From a virus, in IMG/VR virus record IMGVR_UViG_3300035156_000168, positions 1-63,934 of that record: a stretch of 63,934 nucleotides of DNA. One strand, 5' to 3'. The notes beneath the pieces were generated by a model. That model was not told the origin of the DNA. It saw nothing but the letters and a program-made list of their open reading frames with translations, and ran no database searches. The translations under genes and the position numbers were made by a program. Of the stretch, positions 1-7,242 are shown piece after piece (the first letter of the stretch is position 1; the number at the start of each line of letters is the position of its first letter).

Positions 1-117
1 CGACCATGTGCGAGCGAAAAGTCTCCGAGGGGTGCCGTGGCGGTACGCGCTCCGCTGCATCGACGACCTCGGGCTCATCCTCCGCGCCGAAGTCATCTGG
101 GCGAAACCCAACGGGCT
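1..117 (+). repeat. 117-bp exact direct repeat with 62771-62887 (MTase locus)
   Basis: Bases 1-117 are identical to 62771-62887; the first mismatch is at 118 (g versus a). After that the copies stay similar to about base 230 and then differ strongly in a variable loop. The window begins inside the repeat, as expected for a contig that starts at an assembly-graph fork. Confidence 0.9.
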
Positions 118-1471
118 GCCGGAGTCGGTGACCGACCGGGTGCGGCGCAGCCACGAACAGTGGTTCCACTTTACGAAGGAGCCGCGCTACTTCTCGGCGG
201 TAGACGAAATACGGGAGCAACACAGCGCGCACTCACTGCGGTACGAGGCAAACGGTCGTGGCGCCAAGTACCAGACGGATGCTGTCGATGCCCGCCGCGG
301 AGTTCAGGGATTCGGCGGCAACGGTAACCCCGCACACTCTCTCAACCCTCTCGGCAAGCTCCCCGGCTCAGTATGGACGATCGACGGCGGCGAATCGCTG
401 ACCCGTTCCGTTCTCAACGCCGTCGCAGCAGGCGGCATCACACCCGACGAAGGCGAAAGGATTCTGCTGTGGACGCAGGATGGTTCATGGAGCACGTTGC
501 TCAATCAGACGGCGGCTGCTAGGTCTGGAAAGGGTGGAAAGACAGCAGGGGATACGCCAAAGTCTCCGTCGGTGGAGGTGTCAAGCAGCTCGTCCATCGC
601 GTCTCCTACGAACTTTTCGTCGGACCCATCCCCGCAGGGCTCACCATCGACCACCTCTGTCGCAACACATCCTGCGTCCGACCGGACCACCTTGAACCAG
701 TCACCCTTCGCGAAAACATTCGCCGCGCCAACCCCGAGCGGACAACCTGCAGACATGGACACAGCCTGGCCGACGCCTACATCGACATCACCGCCGCCGG
801 TTTCCACCACAAGAAATGCCGGACGTGCGTCCTCGCCCGAGTCCGACGCAGGCGAGAGCGTTTGGGTGGTGCCAACGCAGCCGCTCAAGGTTCCGGCTGA
901 GCTTGGCATCGACCATTTCGCAGCATTCAGTATGGAGTTCCCGAGGCGGATCATTCAGGGCTGGTCGCCGGCGGGGGTGTGCAGCGCATGCGGCCAGGGA
1001 CGGCGGCCGGTGGGGACCCGTGAGCATGTCGTTGAGGACATGTATCCCGATGCGGCGGTGCCGGGATTGAACAACAGGAACCGCACCGAGTACCGGGGGC
1101 GACGCAGCGTGACCGTGACGCTCACCGGCTACGCCTGCGCCTGCACCGAAGGAACGTACGAGTGGGAATCGCCTAACGGCGTCCCCCATCTGGTCATCAG
1201 AGGCTTGTGCGCCACATGTGGCAACGGTCCACACCCGCTACCACCGACGACACCTTCGACCGTGCTGGACCCGTTCGGCGGCACCGGCACAACCGCGCTA
1301 GTGGCGAAAGCGCTGGGTCGCCACGGCATCTCAGTCGACATGTCCGCTGACTACTGCCGTCTCGCGGAGTGGCGGACCACCGACCGCGGCCAGCTCGCGG
1401 CGGCGATGCAAGTCGAGAAACCCGCCGCAGTGCACCCCGACCAACTCGACCTGTTCGGCGGTGCAGCATGA
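2..1471 (+). CDS. DNA methyltransferase (SAM-dependent), 3' part, with an internal HNH-derived insertion
   Basis: The reading frame is open from the window edge, so the 5' end is missing. The full-length relative at 62418 supplies the N-terminal motif TSPPY, typical of amino-group (N4-cytosine/N6-adenine) methyltransferases. This copy shows the C-terminal SAM-binding motif LDPFGGTGTT, giving the permuted order SPPY first and FxGxG last. Between GSVWT (about 371-379) and the resuming VPTQPLKVP segment (about 869) the frame is interrupted by 489 nt (163 codons) of Ser/Thr/Pro-rich translation. That insertion is really an HNH endonuclease gene read in another frame. The stop overlaps the next gene by ATGA. 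Expected role: modifying phage DNA against host restriction. Activity of this copy is doubtful because of the insertion. Confidence 0.85.
   Translation, partial: DHVRAKSLRGVPWRYALRCIDDLGLILRAEVIWAKPNGLPESVTDRVRRSHEQWFHFTKEPRYFSAVDEIREQHSAHSLRYEANGRGAKYQTDAVDARRGVQGFGGNGNPAHSLNPLGKLPGSVWTIDGGESLTRSVLNAVAAGGITPDEGERILLWTQDGSWSTLLNQTAAARSGKGGKTAGDTPKSPSVEVSSSSSIASPTNFSSDPSPQGSPSTTSVATHPASDRTTLNQSPFAKTFAAPTPSGQPADMDTAWPTPTSTSPPPVSTTRNAGRASSPESDAGESVWVVPTQPLKVPAELGIDHFAAFSMEFPRRIIQGWSPAGVCSACGQGRRPVGTREHVVEDMYPDAAVPGLNNRNRTEYRGRRSVTVTLTGYACACTEGTYEWESPNGVPHLVIRGLCATCGNGPHPLPPTTPSTVLDPFGGTGTTALVAKALGRHGISVDMSADYCRLAEWRTTDRGQLAAAMQVEKPAAVHPDQLDLFGGAA
457..900 (+). pseudogene. Decayed HNH homing endonuclease inside the MTase gene
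   Basis: Read one base out of phase with the MTase (codons at positions 1 mod 3), this stretch encodes a classic phage HNH protein: VWKGWKDSRGYAKV, HRVSYELFVGPIPAGL, then IDHLCRNTSCVRPDHLEP and a Cys/His tail (TTCRHGH...CRTC) ending at the TGA at 898-900. In frame just before it lies DGGC followed by TAG at 520-522, exactly where family members have a conserved Trp (GCWVW). A single TGG to TAG change therefore appears to have broken the gene. No ATG, GTG or TTG follows the stop before the HNH core. The segment is probably an intron-less homing insertion that decayed, although a sequencing error near a contig end could also explain the stop. Confidence 0.75.
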
Positions 1472-1806
1472 CCAACTACGACAACGGCCGCCGCTTCGAA
1501 TGGGCTGTCCGCGACCACCTCATCGCCGACGGATACGACGTGTTCCGCTCAGCCGGCAGCAAAACCAAAGTCGACATGACAGCCGTAAAAACAGGACAAC
1601 TGCTGTTCGTTCAATGCAAACGCGACGGCAAAATCAGCCCCGCCGAACGCGCCAAACTGCTGCAACTCGCAACGCTCATCGACTGCGCTGTGCCTGTTCT
1701 CGCGTGGAAAGAGTTCGGCAAAGCGCAAGTGCTCCTCGCCGTGCTGACTGGGCCGGGGCCGAAAGACCGACGCCCGTTCCACACCGACCAGGTTGTCGCC
1801 GCATGA
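1468..1806 (+). CDS. Holliday-junction resolvase-like nuclease
   Basis: The 112-residue protein starts at ATG 1468, overlapping the MTase stop. It has the compact PD-(D/E)XK layout of archaeal/phage Hjc-type resolvases: GRRFEWAVRDHL (helix with the catalytic Glu), SKTKVDMTA (Asp), and LLFVQCKRDG, where the expected E/QxK signature appears as QCK. Such enzymes resolve branched recombination or replication intermediates before packaging. Coupling to the MTase suggests a DNA-processing mini-operon. Assignment to the broad nuclease fold is fairly secure; the Holliday-junction role is inferred. Confidence 0.7.
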   Translation: MTNYDNGRRFEWAVRDHLIADGYDVFRSAGSKTKVDMTAVKTGQLLFVQCKRDGKISPAERAKLLQLATLIDCAVPVLAWKEFGKAQVLLAVLTGPGPKDRRPFHTDQVVAA

Positions 1807-1967
1807 AAGGCCACGACCCCACCTTCTACCGCAAATACCGCCCCAACTGCCAACCCCTCCACTGGATCGTGTGCGAATGCGGCTGGGAATCACCACGCAG
1901 CGGCTACGCGCGGAACGTCCGCATCCACCACCGCAACCACGCCACCGACGCCGCCAAACCGGCATGA
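1803..1967 (+). CDS. Small Cys-containing hypothetical protein
   Basis: A 54-residue protein, ATG overlapping the previous stop. It carries a CECGWES motif and a His-rich tail (HHRNH), suggesting a small zinc-binding fold. The frame is short but is held in a run of ATGA-overlapping genes, which supports it being real. No function can be assigned. Confidence 0.55.
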   Translation: MKGHDPTFYRKYRPNCQPLHWIVCECGWESPRSGYARNVRIHHRNHATDAAKPA

Positions 1968-2101
1968 CGCTCGCCGAATGGCAGACCACCGAACTGTTCC
2001 ACTACCTCGCCGCCAAACCCGGCAGATGCTCAAAATGCGCCTGGCACGTAGCAACCCAAACCCACCGACCCGACTGCCCAAAACGAAAGCTCACACCATG
2101 A
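1964..2101 (+). CDS. Small CxxC/HxxxxC zinc-type hypothetical protein
   Basis: A 45-residue protein, ATG overlapping the upstream stop by four bases. RCSKCAWH followed by THRPDC gives four plausible metal ligands. It is translationally coupled to both neighbours. Function unknown. Confidence 0.55.
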   Translation: MTLAEWQTTELFHYLAAKPGRCSKCAWHVATQTHRPDCPKRKLTP

Positions 2102-2400
2102 TTACAGACCCGCTGGACCCCGCCGCCATCATGGCCGAGCATCAGCCAAATGTGGCGGGTGACCTAGAAGATGCATGGTGCCGTTACTGCGCCGACGCAT
2201 GGCCCTGCGAGCCGCACCGTCTAGCCGCCGACCTCGCCGCTCAACGGCAGACAACAGCCAAGATCGCAAGCCTTTACCTGTCGCTGCTTATAAAGCAACG
2301 ACTGTCAGATGGAACGCCAGTGCTGAAACTCGTCTTTGACCTCGACCCGCGTCTCGCTGACCAGTTCCGCGCCGCTCTGGCCGGTGAGGGTGCAGCATGA
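2098..2400 (+). CDS. Hypothetical protein, paralogue-like to the protein at 59211
   Basis: A 100-residue protein. Its N-terminus (DPLDPAAIMAEH) and C-terminus (AALAGEGAA) match the N-terminus and an internal segment of the protein at 59211-59690 (DPLDLAAIMAEH, AALAGEGAV), with Cys/His residues between. The pair looks like one family diversified within the genome. Role unknown. Confidence 0.6.
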   Translation: MITDPLDPAAIMAEHQPNVAGDLEDAWCRYCADAWPCEPHRLAADLAAQRQTTAKIASLYLSLLIKQRLSDGTPVLKLVFDLDPRLADQFRAALAGEGAA

Positions 2401-2662
2401 CCATCACAATCCTGCCTGCCGGAACCATCCCGACCTTGACCCCGAAGACTGGTTCCCCAACGAACTCACCGGCTTCAAATCGAAACTCAACGACGACAAC
2501 ATTGCCGCCCTGAATGTGTGCCGAAACGAATGCCCCGCCATGTCGCAATGCTTAACGGTCGCCCTCCAAAGCAACCAACAGTTCGGCATTTGGGGCGGCA
2601 GCACAGCAAACGACCGACGGTCGATGCGACGAAAGGGCACGAAACTCACACGCGTCCAGTGA
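2390..2662 (+). CDS. WhiB-family transcription factor
   Basis: About 90 residues from GTG 2390 (another GTG lies at 2384). The four cluster cysteines are visible: ACRNHPDLDPEDWF, then VCRNECPAMSQC (CxxxCxxxxxC), followed by the FGIWGGST turn and the basic RRSMRRK tail that contacts DNA. WhiB proteins are [4Fe-4S] proteins that bind sigma factor region 4 and are found essentially only in actinobacteria and their phages. In phages they can alter host transcription or block host WhiB. The start is uncertain; the frame overlaps the preceding gene end. Confidence 0.9.
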   Translation: MQHDHHNPACRNHPDLDPEDWFPNELTGFKSKLNDDNIAALNVCRNECPAMSQCLTVALQSNQQFGIWGGSTANDRRSMRRKGTKLTRVQ

Positions 2663-2779
2663 CCACACAGACTGCACGTAGGGTACATAATGATTGGACG
2701 CACCAAGACAGAAAAAGGCCCGCTAGCGCTGGAACGCCCGGGCCGGCCCACCGACGAAAGACTTTGAGGAGATCAGCCA

Positions 2780-3130
2780 GTGGACACCACCAGAATGCAG
2801 CCCGGTGCTGACACGCCAGCACCAACACGAACCTGCGACCACTGCGCCGGCACGCTGCAACGCCGACCAAGCGAGAACAGGCGCGACTGGGAAGCCCGTC
2901 GCTTCTGCTGCATCACATGCCGCAACCGCCACGTCAGCGCCAACGGCCGCCGCGAAACCGAAGGGCGGTACGAAGATCTCGTGTGGCTACTCGAATGTGG
3001 AGAGTCACTTCACCGCATCCCCGACAGGCTCGGCACCACACCACTCGCCCTGTCCCGCTGGCTCCGCCGCAACGGACACCCGCAGCTCGCCGCCCGATTT
3101 GAGCGCGCCGATGTTGTCCGAGCGGCCTAG
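2780..3130 (+). CDS. Zinc-ribbon plus helix-turn-helix DNA-binding protein
   Basis: Starts at GTG 2780 behind a good GAGGAG ribosome site at about 2766. The 116 residues hold an N-terminal zinc ribbon (CDHC ... CCITC, about 20-50) and a C-terminal HTH-like segment (RLGTTPLALSRWLRRNGHPQLA, in part). It stands just upstream of the replication-initiator-like gene, so it may regulate the replication cluster. A GGCCCG/CGGGCC stem (2717-2744) lies in the leader. Confidence 0.6.
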   Translation: MDTTRMQPGADTPAPTRTCDHCAGTLQRRPSENRRDWEARRFCCITCRNRHVSANGRRETEGRYEDLVWLLECGESLHRIPDRLGTTPLALSRWLRRNGHPQLAARFERADVVRAA

Positions 3131-3136
3131 GTTCTT

Positions 3137-3934
3137 ATGCCCCGCGACCAGCGCACGTACATCACCGTGCACGACGGCATGCCCGAGCACCCCAAAGTGG
3201 AACCGCTATCCGACGCCGCGTTCAGGCTTCTCGTGACCACCTGGTGCTGGTGCTCACGTCAACTCACCGACGGTCAGGTGCCGAGCGCGGTCTGGCTCAA
3301 ACGAGGGACTGCGAAGACTCGCGCCGAACTGCGGAACGCGGGGCTTGTCGAAGACACTCCTGGCGGCGTTCTGATGCACGACTACACGGAGCACCAACGC
3401 ACAGCTGACGAGGTTGCGGAGTTGCGCGAGAAGCGCGCCGAGGCTGGCCGGAAGGGTGGGCTAGCCAAGGCAGCAGCCCAAGCAACAGCTAGCAAACCCG
3501 TAGCAAGTGCTAGCCCAGTTGCTAAGCAAACGGCTAGCAAACCTCTAGCAGAGTCAGAGACAGATACAGATACAGACAAAAGCAACCCTCCGGGGGGCGG
3601 ACAAGCCGCCGCCGAAAGCACCCAGCATCTGATCGCTCGATGGATAGATCACCAAGAACGCCGACCACCCGGAGCCGTCATCGGCCAGGTGTCCAAGCAG
3701 TTGAAAGCCATGCTCAACGAAGGCATTCCCATCACGGACTTGGAGTTCGGACTGGCCGCATGGCAAGCCAAAGGGCTACACCCCTCGACGCTTCCCTCCG
3801 TCGTGCACGAGATGCGCACAGCACGACCACAAACACCGAGACGTCAGCAAGAGACTGACGACCTGTTCGACCGAGCACTTCGACGCAACGGCGTCACATC
3901 CCCTGTCGTCGACCAGAAAGCGTTAGGCGCATGA
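3137..3934 (+). CDS. Replication initiator / replisome organiser-like protein with internal iteron-like repeats
   Basis: The 265-residue protein has an N-terminal winged-helix-like domain (LSDAAFRLLVTTWCWCSRQ, AELRNAGLVED) as in phage replisome organisers and DnaD-like proteins. An Ala/Ser/Lys/Pro linker (about 110-155) and a C-terminal helical domain follow. The linker DNA (3488-3553) carries CTAGCA-type repeats spaced about one helical turn and a following A-rich stretch. This recalls lambda O, which encodes its own origin. The next gene could be the helicase-loader partner. The function is inferred from fold resemblance and context. Confidence 0.6.
   Translation: MPRDQRTYITVHDGMPEHPKVEPLSDAAFRLLVTTWCWCSRQLTDGQVPSAVWLKRGTAKTRAELRNAGLVEDTPGGVLMHDYTEHQRTADEVAELREKRAEAGRKGGLAKAAAQATASKPVASASPVAKQTASKPLAESETDTDTDKSNPPGGGQAAAESTQHLIARWIDHQERRPPGAVIGQVSKQLKAMLNEGIPITDLEFGLAAWQAKGLHPSTLPSVVHEMRTARPQTPRRQQETDDLFDRALRRNGVTSPVVDQKALGA
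3488..3580 (+). repeat. Iteron-like CTAGCA repeats with adjacent A-rich tract; candidate phage origin
   Basis: Copies or near-copies of (G)CTAGCAAAC begin at 3488, 3499, 3508, 3521, 3533 and 3544, with spacing 9-13 bp. An ACAGATACAGATACAGAC tract follows at about 3557-3576. Codons here (GCT, GTA, CTA, CCT) are unusual for this GC-rich genome, suggesting selection at DNA level. The alternative is simple amino-acid repetition in a linker. Confidence 0.45.
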
Positions 3935-4434
3935 ACATCGCCGAAGTCATCACCCTCCTCCGCAAAGTCAAAGCTCACTGCCCATCTCAGTTGATCGACG
4001 AGTACACACCCGAAGCGTGGAGCGAAGTGCTCGACGACATCAGTTGGGTTGACGCTAATCAGGCGTTGATCAAGATCTGCAAGATGGATCTCGAGCCTGG
4101 CAAGTCTCGCTACATCGAGCCTGGTCACATTCGAGGCGAAGTCAGACGTCTACGGCTGAAGCGCCTGAACGATTACGGCTTGATTGAGACGCCGCGAGTT
4201 CCTGCGCTGGACGGTGAGGATGTTTGGAGTCCTCGCATCATGCTGAGCGAGTTGCGTTACATGCGGCAGATGCGCGAGCTGATCGCAGATGGGAAGTTGG
4301 GTGCTGGCGAAACCATCCCGCTTGTGGCAATGACGCAGCAGGAAGCTGACGAGCAGGCGCAGCAGAAGGAAGCTTTGCGCGCGAAGCGGGTGCCGACCTG
4401 GTATCAGGCTGAGGTAGAAGCTGGACGGATGTGA
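3931..4434 (+). CDS. Possible helicase-loader-type replication protein
   Basis: A 167-residue, helical, charged protein whose ATG overlaps the stop of the initiator-like gene. The N-terminus (MNIAEVITLLRKVKAHCP) resembles the short N-terminal helical domain of phage helicase loader/inhibitor proteins, and position after the initiator fits. A coiled, Gln/Glu/Ala-rich tract (QQEADEQAQQKEALRAKR) lies near the end. No diagnostic motif is present, so the assignment is tentative. Confidence 0.45.
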   Translation: MNIAEVITLLRKVKAHCPSQLIDEYTPEAWSEVLDDISWVDANQALIKICKMDLEPGKSRYIEPGHIRGEVRRLRLKRLNDYGLIETPRVPALDGEDVWSPRIMLSELRYMRQMRELIADGKLGAGETIPLVAMTQQEADEQAQQKEALRAKRVPTWYQAEVEAGRM

Positions 4435-4709
4435 CCCAGCTCGAGCGCGCGTTGCGGGTGGTGCAGGCGGTCCGTGACGAGCGGTCGACCGGCGACCACG
4501 TTGTGTGCGACTGGGCGCCCTGCGGCCCCTGTGAAGCCCTGGCAGCGTTCGACGCAGCAGAACTACCCGCCGACACTCCTGAGCCCGCAGACGGCGTTTT
4601 TGGGCTTGGTGAGTTCCCGCCAATCGACGTGTGCATCACCGGCGGCATTCACGTGTGGAACGACGCCGGCCGCTGCTCCCGCTGCGACAACTGGAAAGGC
4701 AACCCATGA
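4431..4709 (+). CDS. Small Cys-rich hypothetical protein
   Basis: A 92-residue protein starting at GTG 4431 (GTGA overlap). It has CDWAPCGPC and a C-terminal CSRCDNWKGNP zinc-knuckle-like motif. Translationally coupled. Function unknown. Confidence 0.6.
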   Translation: MTQLERALRVVQAVRDERSTGDHVVCDWAPCGPCEALAAFDAAELPADTPEPADGVFGLGEFPPIDVCITGGIHVWNDAGRCSRCDNWKGNP

Positions 4710-5164
4710 CCGAACCGCGCATCATCCCACCCGAGGCGATGCCACAGCACCGGCGAGACGCCCTCCGCGAGGAGCATGCCGCCGGACTCTGTCAGCGATG
4801 TCGCAATCCGCTCAACGGGCCGTGTGACTCGCTCGTTGCCCTGAACGCGCTAGAGGCTGCTGAGCACACCGCCGCCGTGCTGGGCGAACAGGTGTTGGAG
4901 TTTCAGAAGACTCAGGACGCGATGTGCCGCGACATGGACTACTTCGAGACCCAGATGGAGAAAGCCCGTGCTGATCGGGACGCGTTGGGTGAGCAGCGAG
5001 ACGCCGCCCTGGCGCTGCACTGGCCGGTACAGGCGCCAGGGGTCAACTTCGCTGGCGACCCTTGGGACCCGTACTGCGGCGGTTGCCACGAGGAGTGCGG
5101 CTACGACGCGGCTCCGACCTACCCGTGCCGAACCGCCCGCGCGCTCGGGGTCACCGATGTCTGA
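4706..5164 (+). CDS. Hypothetical coiled-coil, Cys-containing protein
   Basis: A 152-residue protein, ATG overlapping the upstream stop. N-terminal CQRCRNPLNGPC motif, a central heptad-like helical region (about 50-105), and a C-terminal WDPYCGGCHEEC cluster. Probably a small metal-binding early protein; no recognised family. Confidence 0.6.
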   Translation: MTEPRIIPPEAMPQHRRDALREEHAAGLCQRCRNPLNGPCDSLVALNALEAAEHTAAVLGEQVLEFQKTQDAMCRDMDYFETQMEKARADRDALGEQRDAALALHWPVQAPGVNFAGDPWDPYCGGCHEECGYDAAPTYPCRTARALGVTDV

Positions 5165-5357
5165 CCACGAGTACCTGTCAACGGCGTGCGTCCACGATCG
5201 GCACCCGGAGTGTCGTCTGGCCTGCAAGTTCTGCCGGCAGGGGTGCAGCTGCGGCTGCCACGCCGACCCGACTGACCCAGCGAACGCCATCCTCGACGCA
5301 CCCGCCCACGCCACCAGCCAACCCGCGCAACCCATCCGACCGGAGACACCGCTATGA
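5157..5357 (+). CDS. Small Cys-rich protein
   Basis: A 66-residue protein with CRLACKFCRQGCSCGCH, six cysteines in sixteen residues, followed by a Pro/Ala-rich tail. Zinc binding is likely. ATG overlaps the previous stop by eight bases. Function unknown. Confidence 0.6.
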   Translation: MSDHEYLSTACVHDRHPECRLACKFCRQGCSCGCHADPTDPANAILDAPAHATSQPAQPIRPETPL

Positions 5358-5524
5358 GCCCGCTCGCAATCGTGTGGCTCATAGCGGCCGCCGCCAACAT
5401 CGCCTTAGTCGTCACGGGCACCGACCGATGGGACAACGCAATACAAGCAGGCATGTCGGCTCTGTTGGCGCTGTACGCCCAAGAGGTTCACCGCAGCAGG
5501 AAAGCCAAGGAGCGTCAGCCGTGA
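5354..5524 (+). CDS. Small single-span membrane protein
   Basis: A 56-residue protein with ATG overlapping the preceding stop (ATGA). Residues 4-22 (LAIVWLIAAAANIALVVTG) form a membrane segment, followed by a helical stretch and a basic tail (HRSRKAKERQ). It precedes another membrane-associated protein. Role unknown. Confidence 0.5.
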   Translation: MSPLAIVWLIAAAANIALVVTGTDRWDNAIQAGMSALLALYAQEVHRSRKAKERQP

Positions 5525-5976
5525 CCGACCATCCCTGCCTCCGCTGCGGCTCACCCGTCCCGAACGGTGCACAAGCGTGCCTGTACTGCGGCACCTACCT
5601 GATCGACCGCGACAAACCCACCCCACCTGCCGTGACGCCGCCGCCGATGGTGTCACCCGGCCCCGGACTCACCTGGGACCCCAACCCAAACGACCGCATC
5701 CACCGCGGCTACGCCACCGCCTACACCGTCGGCGGGCTCATCATCGGTGTTGCTGAGTTTGTTGCGTTGCGGCGCGAAAAACTGAACCACGACAACGGCA
5801 CCGCCGACAGGGTGAAAAGGACGTTGACCGCGTGCATTCGGTGGGTGTTCGCCACAGACTCCGTCACCGGCGTCCCACTCCGAGTCAAACTCGGCCGCAC
5901 CCGCCGGTTCCTGCTGTCCTGCCTCATCGGACCCGGCTGGCTCTCAGGACACTTCAAAAGAACCGAGGAAATGTGA
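5521..5976 (+). CDS. Zinc-ribbon membrane-associated protein
   Basis: A 151-residue protein from GTG 5521 (GTGA overlap). An N-terminal zinc ribbon (CLRCGSPVPNGAQACLYC, residues 6-23) is followed by a Pro-rich linker, a hydrophobic segment (AYTVGGLIIGVAEFVAL, about 67-83) and a basic C-terminal domain. Zinc ribbon plus membrane segment is common in phage accessory proteins, but no function is recognised. Confidence 0.6.
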   Translation: MTDHPCLRCGSPVPNGAQACLYCGTYLIDRDKPTPPAVTPPPMVSPGPGLTWDPNPNDRIHRGYATAYTVGGLIIGVAEFVALRREKLNHDNGTADRVKRTLTACIRWVFATDSVTGVPLRVKLGRTRRFLLSCLIGPGWLSGHFKRTEEM

Positions 5977-6164
5977 CAACGAACGATCCAGTGTTCGGCC
6001 CAAGATATGCAGTGCCGCTCCCGCCGCTGCACATAGACATTCGTCCCGACGAAAGCGTTGACCCCGAAGCGTGGCGCGACTTCCGAGATGCGGCAACCCA
6101 GGCGGTCTACGACCTGTTCGAGGAGCACGGTCTCGCTGCTCGGGTTGAGGACGGTGCAGCGTGA
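5973..6164 (+). CDS. Small acidic hypothetical protein
   Basis: A 63-residue protein starting at GTG 5973 with GTGA overlap. Hydrophobic/proline N-terminal part, then an acidic helix (WRDFRDAATQAVYDLFEEHG). No family recognised. Confidence 0.55.
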   Translation: MTTNDPVFGPRYAVPLPPLHIDIRPDESVDPEAWRDFRDAATQAVYDLFEEHGLAARVEDGAA

Positions 6165-6382
6165 GCGATGAGCGAGCCCGCAAATTCGAAGAAGCGTTGA
6201 TCGAAGCGCTCGAAGGCGTACTAATCACCAAGTACGTCATCATCGCCGAAACCATCGATGCTCAAGGCGTCAAGACGCTCGAAACAGCCACATCGGAAGA
6301 TTTGCCCATCTGGGACGAGATGGGGATGCTGCGCTTCCATCTGACGATCCGAGACAAGTCAGTCGAAGGCCAGCAGCAATGA
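6161..6382 (+). CDS. Small hypothetical protein
   Basis: A 73-residue protein from GTG 6161 overlapping the upstream stop. Composition suggests an alpha/beta fold (helix KFEEALIEALEG, strand YVIIAET, strand MLRFHLTI). No recognised motif. Confidence 0.55.
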   Translation: MSDERARKFEEALIEALEGVLITKYVIIAETIDAQGVKTLETATSEDLPIWDEMGMLRFHLTIRDKSVEGQQQ

Positions 6383-7104
6383 CCCAGTCCTGTGCCGCGT
6401 GCGGTGCCGAAGTCCGCGACCAGCGCATCTGCGGCCGCTGCCAAGCCGTGACGAAAGTGGACCTCGGGAACATGCCCGAGCTGGCCCGCGAACTCCTGAC
6501 GGTGATGGTGAAGCAAACCAACTACCAGGCGAAGTCTGACGGCGGCCGATCCACCGACCCGGCTTTGGCGTGGGCCGGGGTCGGCGACCAGTACCTGACC
6601 GACCACATCATCGACGGGAAGCCCGTGCCAGGGCTCGACAAATACCTGGAACTGAACCCAATCGCAACCCCATACGGCAAAGCGGCAGCGGCCAGTCTGC
6701 GGGAGGTGCGAGCCACGTTGGTGTCGTGGACACGGCTGCTCGCGGAGGAGATGGGGATACCGCTGCCACGGAGCAGCATCGGCGCCCTGTCAGCGCACCT
6801 GCGGCGCCATGTGCATCTGCTCGGCAACCATGAAGCGGCTGGCGATTTCGTGGTCGAGGTGTCGAAGTTGGTGAAGCGGATCATGGTGGTGATCGACTCG
6901 CCGACGTTCCGGTCGAAGATCCCAGTCGGGCCGTGCATCGAGCAGGTCGACGAACTGCCGTGCACAGGGACGGTGATTGCGTACACGTACGCCGACCAGG
7001 ATGTGGTGGGGACAATGGCGTGTCAGCGGTGCAAGAAGGAATGGCCGCCGCGTGAGTGGCTACGGGTCGGACCGCAGATACTGGCCAAGCGAGAAGCGGC
7101 ATAA
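6379..7104 (+). CDS. Hypothetical protein with terminal zinc motifs
   Basis: A 241-residue protein whose ATG overlaps the previous stop. CAACGAEVRDQRICGRC at the N-terminus and CQRCKKEW near the C-terminus flank a largely helical middle (about 40-190). The pattern is common for actinophage proteins of unknown function. It ends this operon: a stem-loop and a new gene start follow. Confidence 0.65.
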   Translation: MTQSCAACGAEVRDQRICGRCQAVTKVDLGNMPELARELLTVMVKQTNYQAKSDGGRSTDPALAWAGVGDQYLTDHIIDGKPVPGLDKYLELNPIATPYGKAAAASLREVRATLVSWTRLLAEEMGIPLPRSSIGALSAHLRRHVHLLGNHEAAGDFVVEVSKLVKRIMVVIDSPTFRSKIPVGPCIEQVDELPCTGTVIAYTYADQDVVGTMACQRCKKEWPPREWLRVGPQILAKREAA

Positions 7105-7184
7105 CCTGTGCCTGTTGTGTCCTCAATGACTGCACCGCCTGACCATAATGACGCGACGCTGCAAGGTAAACTTAGTCACATGAA

Positions 7185-7216
7185 AGCCCCGCGACTGCGG
7201 CGAACAGTCCGGGGCT
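7185..7216 (+). promoter_or_regulatory. Stem-loop in the leader of the GIY-YIG gene
   Basis: AGCCCC (7185-7190) pairs with GGGGCT (7211-7216) and GACTG (7193-7197) with CAGTC (7205-7209), giving an interrupted hairpin. No T-run follows, so it is either a weak terminator for the upstream operon or a leader structure. Confidence 0.5.
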
Positions 7217-7242
7217 ACGGTCCAACTATCTAGGAGTTGAAC

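Noticed and set aside
380-868. Intein in the first MTase copy
   Set aside because: The inserted segment lacks Cys/Ser at the start, the TxxH block and terminal HN. It matches an HNH gene read in another frame.
380-868. Group I intron hosting the HNH gene
   Set aside because: No P/Q/R/S core elements were recognised by eye, and the insertion length is a multiple of three with an open frame. It cannot be fully excluded without covariance-model analysis.
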